64,000 nucleotides of DNA from assembly GCF_030012175.1 (NCBI RefSeq), contig NZ_JASCXW010000001.1:124001-188000 (forward strand). The letters are read 5' to 3'. The notes below the pieces were generated by a model. That model was not told where the DNA came from. It worked only from the letters and a program-made list of their open reading frames with translations, and made no database searches. Shown piece by piece: positions 1 through 8,101 of the stretch (the first letter of the stretch is position 1; each line of letters begins with the position of its first letter). This stretch comes from Peloplasma aerotolerans (GTDB taxonomy: Bacteria; Bacillota_I; Bacilli_A; Acholeplasmatales; Acholeplasmataceae). A program made the translations under genes and the position numbers.

Positions 1-698
1 TCGATCAGCTCACTTATTTGAAATAATTCTGTAATATGTTCGATCACATGACCAATTGATGCTTCACGTTCAGCTTTTTTAGCTTGAATCATATTAGAAA
101 CACGATAATACATTGGTGGATCTGTATACCGAAGCGAACGATCTTCTAATTCAGCCTTAATTCTAAAGATACCTAATCGATGGGCAAGTGGTGCATAAAT
201 TTCTAATGTTTCAGTTGCGATTTTATATTGTTTATCTGGAGACATAGAATCAAGTGTACGCACATTATGCAATCTATCCGCAATTTTAATTAAGATCACA
301 CGAATATCTTTAGCCATCGCTAACAACATTTTTTGATGATTATCAGCTTGAGATGCTTGTGTATTAAATGAAAGCTTACTAATTTTAGTTACGCCATCAA
401 CGAGTAGTGCAATATCTTTTCCAAAAGTTTTTTCAACATCTGCTAATGTTAGAATAGTATCTTCTACCGTATCGTGAAGTAATGCAGCTATTAAGGTTGC
501 AGGACCACCTCTTAGATCAGCTAAGATTTTAGCGACTGCAACAGGGTGTGTAATATAAGGTTCTCCACTCTTTCGCATTTGCCCCTCATGTTTTTCTTTC
601 GACAAAAAATAAGCTTTTTTAATAAGCTCAATGTCAGACTCTCTTTTGATGTAAGAATCGAAAGATTCGAAGAGGGATTGAAACAGTGGATCGTTCAT
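1..698 (-). CDS. rel: RelA/SpoT-family (p)ppGpp synthetase/hydrolase, N-terminal part
   Basis: Partial gene: the window starts inside it and only the first 232 or so codons are visible. The translated N-terminus carries the HD-type hydrolase domain, with His37, His51 and the HD pair at residues 75-76 in a LLHDTVEDT block, followed by a conserved DRLHNVRT segment. The family makes and degrades the stringent alarmone (p)ppGpp. The start is the ATG at 696-698, with AGGAAGTG just upstream. It lies 13 bp downstream of apt on the same strand, an arrangement widespread in Firmicutes, so the two are probably co-transcribed. Whether the synthetase half is intact cannot be seen here. Confidence 0.93.
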   Translation of the reverse strand, partial: MNDPLFQSLFESFDSYIKRESDIELIKKAYFLSKEKHEGQMRKSGEPYITHPVAVAKILADLRGGPATLIAALLHDTVEDTILTLADVEKTFGKDIALLVDGVTKISKLSFNTQASQADNHQKMLLAMAKDIRVILIKIADRLHNVRTLDSMSPDKQYKIATETLEIYAPLAHRLGIFRIKAELEDRSLRYTDPPMYYRVSNMIQAKKAEREASIGHVIEHITELFQISELI

Positions 699-711
699 AA
701 AAACACTTCCT

Positions 712-1224
712 TTAGTAAGTGATTAATGTTAATATATCATAATTTCTTAAATTGTCTCTACCTTTTAGTTCAGAAAGTTCTATAAGAAATGCTAAACCAA
801 CAACTTCTCCACCTAGTTTTTCAACTAACTTGACGGTTGCATCCATCGTTCCGCCTGTAGCAAGTAAATCATCGACGACTAAAACTCTATCACCTTTTTT
901 GATAGAATCAGAATGTAAACATAGTTCATTAGAGCCATATTCTAAATCATAGGATACACTAACATATTCTCTAGGTAATTTGCCAGGTTTTCTTACAGGA
1001 GCAAATCCAATACCTAAACCAGCTGCAACAGGACATCCAAAAATAAAGCCCCTTGCTTCAGGACCAACAATTAATGTTGCTTTTTTATCTTTAGCAAATT
1101 GAATAAATTGGTCAGCAGCATATTGAAATGCTTTGCCGTTTAACATGAGTGGTGTTATGTCTCTAAAAAGGATACCTTTTTTGGGAAAATCAGGCACATC
1201 TGCAATGTAATCTTTTAAATTCAT
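712..1224 (-). CDS. apt: Adenine phosphoribosyltransferase
   Basis: Converts adenine and PRPP to AMP in purine salvage. The 170-residue length is normal for the family. The PRPP-binding loop [11 protein letters not shown] lies at residues 116-126 and the adenine-site segment GPEARGF at 54-60. The start has a strong AGGAGG site seven bases upstream. The gene precedes rel on the same strand with a 13-bp gap, linking purine salvage to the alarmone enzyme as in many Firmicutes. It is divergent from rarA, and the 113-bp gap must hold both promoters. Confidence 0.96.
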   Translation of the reverse strand: MNLKDYIADVPDFPKKGILFRDITPLMLNGKAFQYAADQFIQFAKDKKATLIVGPEARGFIFGCPVAAGLGIGFAPVRKPGKLPREYVSVSYDLEYGSNELCLHSDSIKKGDRVLVVDDLLATGGTMDATVKLVEKLGGEVVGLAFLIELSELKGRDNLRNYDILTLITY

Positions 1225-1337
1225 TAATAAATCCTCCTAGGTGTCTCTTTTATAAAAAAAGAGCATTGTTATACCGTTCTATTTTAACTCATTTCTAAAC
1301 TTTTAGCAAGTATGCTATAATCTAAATAGGTGATGAA

Positions 1338-2570
1338 ATGAAGCCATTAGCTTATCGTATGCGACCACAAAAATTTGAAGATGTTTTTGGACAAGACCAT
1401 CTGGTTGGACATGATGGTGTTTTAGTTTCCATGTTAGAAAAAAAGAAACTACTTTCATTTATTTTACATGGTCCTCCTGGTACAGGAAAAACGACGATTG
1501 CTCAACTGTTTGCACAACAATCAGAACTCGATTTTTATTTTTTTAATGCTTCTACAGATAGTAAAGCTAAATTAAAAGATATTATTGAAACGACCAATTA
1601 TCATGATATCTTAATCGTTATCGATGAAATTCATCGAATGAAGACAGATGTTCAAGATTATTTATTACCTTATATGGAAAATGGTAATGCTACAGTTATT
1701 GGTTTAACAACCTTAAATCCATATCAAAGCATCAATATGGCGATTAGATCAAGGTGTCATTTGTATGAAGTAAAGAAATTGGATGATGAAGCGATTGAAA
1801 AAGCCTTAATGAGTGCAATTAAAGAATTAGATGTTGATATTAGAATTGATAAAAATGCGTTAAGTGCTATAACAAGGTACTCAAACTCTGAGGTAAGAAC
1901 AGCATTAAATATTTTGGAAAGTGCATCTTTAGTTTTAAATGATGGCGACCTTTTAACAGCACAAACCGTTTATCGTGTTGCTGGTAAGGTGAGCCATGAT
2001 CTAGATGATCATGAGGACCATTTTTATAATCTTTTATCTGCATTACAAAAATCAATAAGAGGATCAGATGTAGATGCATCAATCCATTATTTAGCACGTT
2101 TAATAACGTTAGGTGATCTTCAATCTATCATTAGAAGACTTCTAGTTATTGCCTATGAAGATATAGGCTTAGCAAATCCATTAATGGGTGGTAAAGTCTT
2201 AAATGCGTGTGATGCAGCCATTCGTGTTGGGTTTCCTGAAGCTAGGATTATCCTTGCGAATGTCGTTATTGATATGGCGATATCTCCGAAGTCAAATACT
2301 GCTATAGCAGCAATCGATAATGCAATTGCAGATTATGAAAATACAGATACTGGAACTGTACCTGATCATGTTAATAATCGAAAGATTAAGTTAAACCCTG
2401 AAATTTATCATTATCCTCATCTAGATGCTGATAGCATTAATGATCAAACACATTTACCAGATAAAATTAAAGATAAAACATATTATCATCCTAAAACAGA
2501 GTCAAGCTATGAAAAAGCATTAGCTGAACGATTGAAAATTATTGATAAAGTTAAGAAAATTAAGCGATAA
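1338..2570 (+). CDS. rarA: Replication-associated recombination protein A (MgsA/RarA AAA ATPase)
   Basis: A 410-residue clamp-loader-like AAA ATPase. The Walker A motif GPPGTGKT lies at residues 45-52 and Walker B VIDEIHR at 93-99. The C-terminal half matches the MgsA tetramerisation region (YEDIGLANP, PEARIILA and a long helical tail). RarA proteins act at stalled or gapped replication forks with SSB and RecA. A TATAAT at 1316-1321 just upstream is a plausible -10 element; the -35 is weak. The gene ends in a bidirectional terminator shared with the converging RNase J gene. The length is slightly under the usual 420-450 residues. Confidence 0.93.
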   Translation: MKPLAYRMRPQKFEDVFGQDHLVGHDGVLVSMLEKKKLLSFILHGPPGTGKTTIAQLFAQQSELDFYFFNASTDSKAKLKDIIETTNYHDILIVIDEIHRMKTDVQDYLLPYMENGNATVIGLTTLNPYQSINMAIRSRCHLYEVKKLDDEAIEKALMSAIKELDVDIRIDKNALSAITRYSNSEVRTALNILESASLVLNDGDLLTAQTVYRVAGKVSHDLDDHEDHFYNLLSALQKSIRGSDVDASIHYLARLITLGDLQSIIRRLLVIAYEDIGLANPLMGGKVLNACDAAIRVGFPEARIILANVVIDMAISPKSNTAIAAIDNAIADYENTDTGTVPDHVNNRKIKLNPEIYHYPHLDADSINDQTHLPDKIKDKTYYHPKTESSYEKALAERLKIIDKVKKIKR

Positions 2571-2596
2571 AAAAATACCCAAATTTGGGTATTTTT
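2571..2596. terminator. Bidirectional intrinsic terminator between rarA and rnjA
   Basis: A perfect 26-bp palindrome with a GC-containing core (ATACCC/GGGTAT) flanked by A and T runs. It can act in both directions between converging genes and overlaps the last two bases of the RNase J stop region. Confidence 0.85.
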
Positions 2597-4268
2597 AATT
2601 TTCAGTAGAGATAATAACTGGAATCGTAATTGGAGATCTTCTCGTTTCTTGGTAAATAAAACGATTCACTTCATTACGAACATCCCTTTTATATTCATTC
2701 CAGTTGATATATTTGCCTTCCAAATGTTTTTGACTGACTTCAATGAATTTCTCTTTAACTTTATTTAAAATCTCTTCGGACTCTTGTACATAAACGAATC
2801 CTTTAGTAATAATTTTAACTTCTCCGATGATTTTCTTAGTTCTTGGACTAATATGTGCAACCACCAATAAAGCCCCATCTTCAGCCAATAATTCACGGTC
2901 TTTCATCACAAAGTCATTAACATCCCCAACAGCAGTACCATCAATTAGAATTTCTCCTACATTGATTTCACTACGTGAAACATATGTTTCTTTATTATCG
3001 AATGTCAAGACATCTCCATTATCTAATAAATGGACTTGATTTTCTTTATAATTGATTTCTTGTGCAAGTCTTCTCACACCAAACTGGTGACGAAATTCAC
3101 CAATCGTTGGGATGATATATTTAGGTTTGAGCAAATTAATCATCATTTTGATTTCTTCAGCAGTCGCGTGTGCTGCTGTTAATAATCTCTTATCAACGAC
3201 TTCTACTTTCGCATCACTTCGATATAAGATATCTAATGTGCGTGCTGCCATTTTTTCTGTACCAGGTACTGGTGCAGTCATTAAAATAACCGTATCTTCG
3301 TCAGTAATATTAATGAGTCGATCAACCTTTTTACACATTCTTTGTAACATAAAGAACGGTTCATGACGGTTACCAGTAACTAGTGCAACGATGTTTTTAT
3401 CATCATTTTTATTTTTATCATCGATATAACGTAATGTTATTAAAGATTCCTTTGGAATGTTTAAATAACCGTTTTGAATAGCAATATCAACAATTCTTTG
3501 TGCCCTTCTACCAATAATCGCTATTTTTCTATGATGCATTAACGATATGTCGATGATTCTTTGTATTTTTCTTAAATCTGATGAAAATAGCGATACAATA
3601 ATTCTTCCTTCAGCATTGGTATATATACTATTAATTTTATGGTTTAAATTGGTAGAGACACCACCTTTAAGTTCTAGTGTAGAACCTAAGGATTCGATTA
3701 ATAATGCTAAAACATTTTTTTCTGCCAACTCATTAATCTTTCTAAAATCAGTTTGATACATCACATCACCGCTTTGATCAAACGTAAAATCACTTGTATA
3801 AACAATAACTCCATCTACTGTATGCACAGCAATCCCAACTGATTCTGGAATGGAATGTGTCGTATTAAAAAATGTGACTCTAACGTGTCCAAATTTAATA
3901 ATGCTATTTTGAGAAATTGTATTTAAAGTTAAATCATCAAGATTAAAACCCTCATCTTTCAATAAATCCTTTAATATTTGCATCGTGAAGTTCGTTGCAT
4001 AAACAGGAACATTTAAATCCTTTAGAATATGTGGGAGTGCACTGATATGATCTTCATGAGCATGCGACAAAAAAATGCCTGCTATACGATCTTTAGCACG
4101 TATTAAAACTTTATAATCTGGAATGATTTCATCGACACCATACAGTTCAGCGCTTGGATACTTAATCCCCGCATCCAATATAAATAGTTGTTGATCAACC
4201 TCGATGACATACATATTTTTCCCATTTTCGCCTAGTCCACCTAATGCAAAAAATCTTATTTTACTCAA
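2595..4268 (-). CDS. rnj: Ribonuclease J
   Basis: A 557-residue metallo-beta-lactamase/beta-CASP ribonuclease that processes and degrades mRNA from the 5' end or internally. The metal-binding HAHEDH motif is at residues 69-74, and further conserved segments follow (LDAGIKYP, TSDFTFD, SGH-region equivalents). The start is TTG, inferred from the MSKIRF frame and an AAGGAAG ribosome-binding site about nine bases upstream; no ATG is better placed. A good promoter lies upstream. Length and domain order match RNase J1. It cannot be assigned to J1 or J2 without the rest of the genome. Confidence 0.94.
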   Translation of the reverse strand: MSKIRFFALGGLGENGKNMYVIEVDQQLFILDAGIKYPSAELYGVDEIIPDYKVLIRAKDRIAGIFLSHAHEDHISALPHILKDLNVPVYATNFTMQILKDLLKDEGFNLDDLTLNTISQNSIIKFGHVRVTFFNTTHSIPESVGIAVHTVDGVIVYTSDFTFDQSGDVMYQTDFRKINELAEKNVLALLIESLGSTLELKGGVSTNLNHKINSIYTNAEGRIIVSLFSSDLRKIQRIIDISLMHHRKIAIIGRRAQRIVDIAIQNGYLNIPKESLITLRYIDDKNKNDDKNIVALVTGNRHEPFFMLQRMCKKVDRLINITDEDTVILMTAPVPGTEKMAARTLDILYRSDAKVEVVDKRLLTAAHATAEEIKMMINLLKPKYIIPTIGEFRHQFGVRRLAQEINYKENQVHLLDNGDVLTFDNKETYVSRSEINVGEILIDGTAVGDVNDFVMKDRELLAEDGALLVVAHISPRTKKIIGEVKIITKGFVYVQESEEILNKVKEKFIEVSQKHLEGKYINWNEYKRDVRNEVNRFIYQETRRSPITIPVIISTEN

Positions 4269-4305
4269 ACTAACACTTCCTTCTGTAACGTTTTTGACTA
4301 AAAAT

Positions 4306-4333
4306 ATTATACCATGTTTTTCAAATTACACAA
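4306..4333 (-). promoter_or_regulatory. Predicted sigma-A promoter of rnj
   Basis: On the minus strand, TTGTGT (4333-4328) and TATAAT (4311-4306) are separated by 16 bp, about 40 bp upstream of the RNase J start codon. Confidence 0.5.
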
Positions 4334-4380
4334 TGAATTTGTCTTATAACTATGTTATGATTATAGTAGGTGATGAACAT

Positions 4381-4977
4381 ATGGTAAATTATCCAATTAA
4401 AAGAAAAAAACAAGTGAAATCAACAAATTATGCGAATCTAGGGATGACATTGGAATCAGATATTGAATCTACGAATTCCTATTATCTTGATATGGGTATT
4501 GCAGTTATTCATAAAAAACCTACACCTATACAAGTCGTCAACGTTAGTTATCCAGCAAGAAACAAAGCAAAAATAACTGAAGCTTATTATAAAACACCTT
4601 CAACAACCGACTTCAATGGTATTTACAAAGGTATGTATATTGATTTTGATGCTAAAGAAACGAATTCGAAAACATCAATGCCTTTAAAAAATGTCCATCC
4701 CCATCAAATTGATCATCTTCGAAATGTAGATAAGCAAAAAGGGATTTCTTTTTTGATTGTCCATTTTAAAGCATATAACGAGTATTATTTATTACCAGCA
4801 CAAGTCTTATTTGAATATTGGGATATGCAATATGATAAAGAAAAGGGACGAAAATCCATCCCTTATTCCACTTTTGTTGAACGCGCTTATTTAATTCCCT
4901 TTGGTTATCAACCAAGATTAGATTACTTAAAAGCAGTTAACTTGTTGCTGGCGTCTGAGACATCATCTGATCATTAA
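4381..4977 (+). CDS. recU: Holliday junction resolvase RecU
   Basis: A 198-residue RecU that resolves recombination intermediates. The active-site block TTDFNGIYKGMYIDFDAKET spans residues 75-94: Asp77, Asp88 and Lys92 are kept, but the usual Glu before Ala-Lys is Asp90. The reading frame is open further upstream (to 4204), but that part overlaps the RNase J start and promoter. The ATG at 4381 has AGGTGATG ahead of it and gives the family N-terminus (VNYP, then GMTLESDIESTN). Its last 41 bp overlap the 3' end of thiT on the other strand. In Firmicutes recU usually neighbours a penicillin-binding protein gene; none is present here. Confidence 0.92.
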   Translation: MVNYPIKRKKQVKSTNYANLGMTLESDIESTNSYYLDMGIAVIHKKPTPIQVVNVSYPARNKAKITEAYYKTPSTTDFNGIYKGMYIDFDAKETNSKTSMPLKNVHPHQIDHLRNVDKQKGISFLIVHFKAYNEYYLLPAQVLFEYWDMQYDKEKGRKSIPYSTFVERAYLIPFGYQPRLDYLKAVNLLLASETSSDH

Positions 4978-5512
4978 GATCTAAGACACGTTTTCTAATA
5001 AGCAATGCAATGATCATCGTCAATGCAGTCGATGTAACCATATAACCTAAGTTATAGACAACAAATGAATAAATCCATGCATCAAAATTTGCAGCTTCAG
5101 TCCAAAAGATAACGCCAGCAAAAGAAACAGATAAATATCTTACAAAACCTGCAACTGCTATACCAATGATTGTCCATTTAGCACTACCTAGTTTACCAAC
5201 AAATAAACCCGTGAGTCCAAATGCAGTAAAACCTAACAAATAATCTAGCATAAATGACCATCCAATGATATAACCACTTGGTGCTAAAATAATCTCAAAG
5301 ATACCGTACACAAAGCATGCTAATATACCGTATTTCAATCCATAAAGAAATCCGATAAAGATTAATGGCAACATTGATAATCCAATAAAGTTACCACCAA
5401 ATGGCATACTGAAGATTGGCAAAACAAATTTGATGAGCAATTCAATCACGAAAGCGATTGCTACTAAACCACTACTCATCGTAATCTTCTTTAATTCTCT
5501 ACTTGCATTCAT
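4937..5512 (-). CDS. thiT: Thiamine-specific ECF transporter S component (ThiT)
   Basis: A 191-residue hydrophobic protein with about six membrane segments. The family residues in the loop and last helices are present (GGNFIGLSMLP, GWSFMLDYLLGF, FWTEAANFDAWIYSFVVYNLGYM), which match the thiamine-binding aromatic/Asn cluster of ThiT. It would capture thiamine and share an ECF ATPase module encoded elsewhere. A TPP riboswitch with its own terminator precedes the gene, which independently supports the substrate. An AAGGAGG site is just upstream of the start. The 3' end overlaps recU in a tail-to-tail arrangement. Confidence 0.95.
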   Translation of the reverse strand: MNASRELKKITMSSGLVAIAFVIELLIKFVLPIFSMPFGGNFIGLSMLPLIFIGFLYGLKYGILACFVYGIFEIILAPSGYIIGWSFMLDYLLGFTAFGLTGLFVGKLGSAKWTIIGIAVAGFVRYLSVSFAGVIFWTEAANFDAWIYSFVVYNLGYMVTSTALTMIIALLIRKRVLDLNDQMMSQTPATS

Positions 5513-5532
5513 TTTCTTTTCCTCCTTAGAAA

Positions 5533-5564
5533 ATAAAAAAATTTCTATGGATGACCTAGAAATT
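5533..5564 (-). terminator. Expression-platform terminator of the TPP riboswitch
   Basis: The minus strand reads an 8-bp perfect stem (AATTTCTA / TAGAAATT, 9-nt loop) followed by a run of T residues. It sits between the TPP aptamer and the thiT ribosome-binding site, so thiamine pyrophosphate binding probably controls transcription read-through. Confidence 0.8.
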
Positions 5565-5582
5565 GATAGTTATTGTGATTTA

Positions 5583-5671
5583 CATCTCAACTATCCCTCC
5601 GCTGGTACAATCCAGATCAGGTTCTCGGGTCGACTTTCGTCCTCTCAGCACATGGCTCCCCGTAGTGATCA
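5583..5671 (-). promoter_or_regulatory. TPP riboswitch (THI element) upstream of thiT
   Basis: The minus strand contains the conserved THI-box landmarks in order: ACGGGGAGCC, GTGCTGAGAGG, CCCGAGAACCTGATCTGG and ACCAGCGGAGGGATAGT. These are the core segments that form the pyrimidine- and pyrophosphate-sensing helices. It lies about 70 bp upstream of thiT and just before a terminator hairpin, consistent with repression of thiamine uptake when TPP is plentiful. Confidence 0.96.
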
Positions 5672-5733
5672 TCTATATATTATCATAAGGCATTATGAAT
5701 ATCAAAACATTTGTATGAAAAGAGGTTTTATTA

Positions 5734-6183
5734 ATGAAAGAAGTTATAATCGCAGTCATTGTCTTGCTATTTTTGGTTGTACTTGTTATCGTTCCAAATA
5801 TTAAAATATTATCGAAAAATCATGCGATGGTGATTGAGCGATTTGGTGTCTTTCTTAAAGTTATAGAGGAACCTGGTGTTTATATCTTAATTCCATTATT
5901 TGATCGAGCAATTCAAGTTGTTTGTCTTGATCAAATGGAAAGAAAGTTCACTTTTTCTATGCCAAGTGAAAATGATACGATTACTTATATGGTAGACTAT
6001 TATTATCAAGTGACCGATGTCAAACTCTTTGTATACTCAGCATTAGATGCTTTATCTGTATTTGAGAAAAAGATTAAATATTATTTAACTAACTTTATAC
6101 CAATTGATGACAAAATTTTCCACGAACTCAAGGAACATGCGGAAAACTTTGGGATTGAACTGAAATCAATTGTCTCAAAATAA
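5734..6183 (+). CDS. Short SPFH/band-7 membrane protein
   Basis: A 149-residue protein with one N-terminal membrane helix (residues 3-23), followed by the first half of an SPFH domain (NHAMVIERFGVFLKVIEEPG, then LDQMERKFTFSMPSENDTITYMVDYYYQVTD). It resembles the larger SPFH protein 1 kb downstream but lacks the second half of the domain and the coiled-coil tail. It has a good AAAGAGG site upstream and a clean stop, so it may be a genuine short paralogue rather than a recent frameshift. SPFH proteins organise membrane microdomains; what this short form does is unknown. Confidence 0.7.
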   Translation: MKEVIIAVIVLLFLVVLVIVPNIKILSKNHAMVIERFGVFLKVIEEPGVYILIPLFDRAIQVVCLDQMERKFTFSMPSENDTITYMVDYYYQVTDVKLFVYSALDALSVFEKKIKYYLTNFIPIDDKIFHELKEHAENFGIELKSIVSK

Positions 6184-6208
6184 CGAATAATAATTTTTTG
6201 TAATTTTG

Positions 6209-6236
6209 TTGCATTTTGTATAATTAGGTGTATAAT
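6209..6236 (+). promoter_or_regulatory. Predicted sigma-A promoter of the SPFH/NfeD operon
   Basis: TTGCAT (6209-6214) and TATAAT (6231-6236), 16 bp apart, lie directly upstream of the small gene at 6260, which begins the NfeD and SPFH run. Confidence 0.6.
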
Positions 6237-6259
6237 ATAAAGTGTAAGGAGTGATTACA

Positions 6260-6634
6260 ATGGAGATAACTTGGTTTAACGAAAAACCCAAAGATTGTGT
6301 TGTTACTTTAGCAGCGGGTAATATTACATTGAATAAACCTGCAACAACTTTTTTCGAGAATGCTTATAGCGTTATGTTGGGTTTAGAGAAAAATAAACAT
6401 CTGCTCGTCATCAAACCTCTTAGTAAAGAAGATGCAATGAGGCATGATATTCCAGATAAGAATAAATATCGCATCACTGTACGTTCCTCTTATAGTAGAG
6501 TAACTAATAAAGCTTTTATGGAAGAGATTAGCAATATGTATGAGATTCGTCTTGATGACGAAACACATAAGTTTAAGGCAACATGGGACTATAAAGAGCA
6601 AATCCTTGTTGTCAATCTTAAGGAGGAAATATAA
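6260..6634 (+). CDS. Small cytoplasmic protein of unknown function
   Basis: A 124-residue protein that I do not recognise. It has no signal peptide or membrane helix and looks like a mixed alpha/beta domain with a lysine-rich middle. The ATG at 6260 is preferred over an in-frame GTG at 6251, because TAAGGAG sits seven to eight bases before the ATG and overlaps the GTG. It starts the unit with NfeD (1-bp gap) and the SPFH protein, so it may work with that membrane pair or be unrelated housekeeping. Confidence 0.75.
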   Translation: MEITWFNEKPKDCVVTLAAGNITLNKPATTFFENAYSVMLGLEKNKHLLVIKPLSKEDAMRHDIPDKNKYRITVRSSYSRVTNKAFMEEISNMYEIRLDDETHKFKATWDYKEQILVVNLKEEI

Positions 6635-6635
6635 T

Positions 6636-7064
6636 ATGGAATTCATGGTTTGGATGTGGTTAGGATTATTTATCGCAGCAATCGTTGTTGAATTTGCAAC
6701 ATCAGATCTTGTAAGTATTTGGTTTGCTATAGCTGCTGTTCCTAGTTTCATTATGGCTTTATTAAAGGTTAACATCGTTATTCAAGTCATTGTTTTTGTA
6801 TTGATTGCAGTATTATTGCTACTTCTGACTAGACCATTTGTAATGAAGTATTTTAAGACAAATGAAATTAAAACAAATGTAGATTCTTATATCGGAGCAA
6901 CCGGAGTTGTTACGAAAACGATAACTCCAGATACTATTGGTAGAGTTCAAGTCAAAAATGGAGATTGGTCTGCAATAGCACATGACACATTAGAAATTGG
7001 AACTAAAATTAGAGTTCTAGATGTCGAAGGCGCAAAATTAATCGTAGAAACAATAGAAAAATAA
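6636..7064 (+). CDS. NfeD-family membrane protein
   Basis: 142 residues: two or three membrane helices in the first 65, then a soluble OB-fold-like NfeD C-terminal domain (YIGATGVVTKTITPDTIGRV, GDWSAIA, GTKIRVLDVEGAKLIVE). The start at 6636 has a perfect AGGAGG eight bases upstream; an upstream in-frame extension overlaps the preceding gene and is rejected. Short NfeD proteins pair with SPFH/flotillin proteins, here the next gene 20 bp downstream, and the pair is thought to act in membrane microdomains. Confidence 0.88.
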   Translation: MEFMVWMWLGLFIAAIVVEFATSDLVSIWFAIAAVPSFIMALLKVNIVIQVIVFVLIAVLLLLLTRPFVMKYFKTNEIKTNVDSYIGATGVVTKTITPDTIGRVQVKNGDWSAIAHDTLEIGTKIRVLDVEGAKLIVETIEK

Positions 7065-7083
7065 ATAGAAAAGAGGTATTATC

Positions 7084-8022
7084 ATGGAATTCTTAAATTT
7101 ATTCATCAATCCAATCGCACTTAATGCATTGGAAACAGCATTAATCATTGTTGCAATCGTATTGTTCGTGATTCTTGCTGCTAGTTTTAGATTGGTTACA
7201 CAAACCAAAAAGGTTATTGTTGAACGTCTTGGTGGTTATCATACCACTTGGGGTGTAGGTATTCACTTTTTAATCCCTGTTGTTGATCGCATGGTCAAAA
7301 CAGTATCTCTAAAAGAGCAAGTTAAAGATTTCGATCCACAACCTGTTATTACTAAAGATAATGTTACTATGCAAATTGATACCGTTGTCTTCTTCTCTAT
7401 TACCGATCCTAAGGCATATACTTATGGTACAGAAGATCCAATGTCAGCAATTGAAAACATTTCAGCAACAACATTACGTAACATCATTGGTGATTTGGAC
7501 TTAGACCAAACATTGACATCAAGAGATTTAATTAATACTAAGATGAGAGAAATTCTTGATGAAGCAACTGACCCATGGGGAATCCGTGTAAGTCGTGTTG
7601 AAGTTAAGAACATTGTTCCACCAAAAGATATTCGCGACTCTATGGAAAAACAAATGCGTGCTGAACGTGAAAAACGTCAAAACATTTTGATTGCTGAAGG
7701 TGAAAAACGTTCTCAAATTCTTAAAGCTGAAGGTGAAGCTGAAGCAGTTATTCTTAGAGCTGAAGCTGATAAGAAACAAAGGATCTTAAAAGCTGAGGGT
7801 GAAGCAGCAGCAATCTTTAAGATTAAAGAGGCTGAAGCATTAGGTATTAAGTTAATTAAAGATGCTGGTGCAGATCAAGCAGTTCTTACATTAAAGTCAC
7901 TTGAAGCTCTTGCTCAAGTTGCTAATGGACAAGCTACGAAGATTGTTGTTCCAACAAATATTACAGATATCGCTGCAACCGTTATGATGGCAGCTGAAAT
8001 AGCTAAAGGCGATAAAAAATAA
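7084..8022 (+). CDS. SPFH/band-7 protein (stomatin/QmcA type)
   Basis: 312 residues. A membrane anchor (about 17-37) is followed by an SPFH domain (RLGGYHTTWGVGIHFLIPVVDR, then ISATTLRNIIGDLDLDQTLTSRD) and a long charged coiled coil with repeated AEGE units (about 200-265), then a small hydrophobic C-terminal segment. This is the classic prokaryotic stomatin layout, expected to form membrane-attached oligomers. It is preceded by its NfeD partner and followed by a strong terminator, which closes the operon. Confidence 0.92.
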   Translation: MEFLNLFINPIALNALETALIIVAIVLFVILAASFRLVTQTKKVIVERLGGYHTTWGVGIHFLIPVVDRMVKTVSLKEQVKDFDPQPVITKDNVTMQIDTVVFFSITDPKAYTYGTEDPMSAIENISATTLRNIIGDLDLDQTLTSRDLINTKMREILDEATDPWGIRVSRVEVKNIVPPKDIRDSMEKQMRAEREKRQNILIAEGEKRSQILKAEGEAEAVILRAEADKKQRILKAEGEAAAIFKIKEAEALGIKLIKDAGADQAVLTLKSLEALAQVANGQATKIVVPTNITDIAATVMMAAEIAKGDKK

Positions 8023-8038
8023 TTAAGGTACAAAAATT

Positions 8039-8059
8039 AAGGGCAATTGCCCTTTTTTT
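8039..8059 (+). terminator. Terminator of the SPFH operon
   Basis: AAGGGCAATTGCCCTT stem followed by seven T residues, 17 bp after the SPFH stop codon. Confidence 0.88.
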
Positions 8060-8068
8060 GTGCTTTGG

Positions 8069-8101
8069 AAAAAAAAAGACACTTAAACTTTTAAGTGTCA
8101 A
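8069..8101 (-). terminator. Terminator of the phosphatase gene
   Basis: On the minus strand, the stem GACACTTAAA / TTTAAGTGTC is followed by a run of nine T residues. It overlaps the stop codon of the phosphatase gene. Confidence 0.85.

Noticed and set aside
5430-5804. Plus-strand 124-codon frame across the thiT start and TPP riboswitch
   Set aside because: It runs antisense through a riboswitch and terminator and into the SPFH gene in another frame; no ribosome-binding site or family match.
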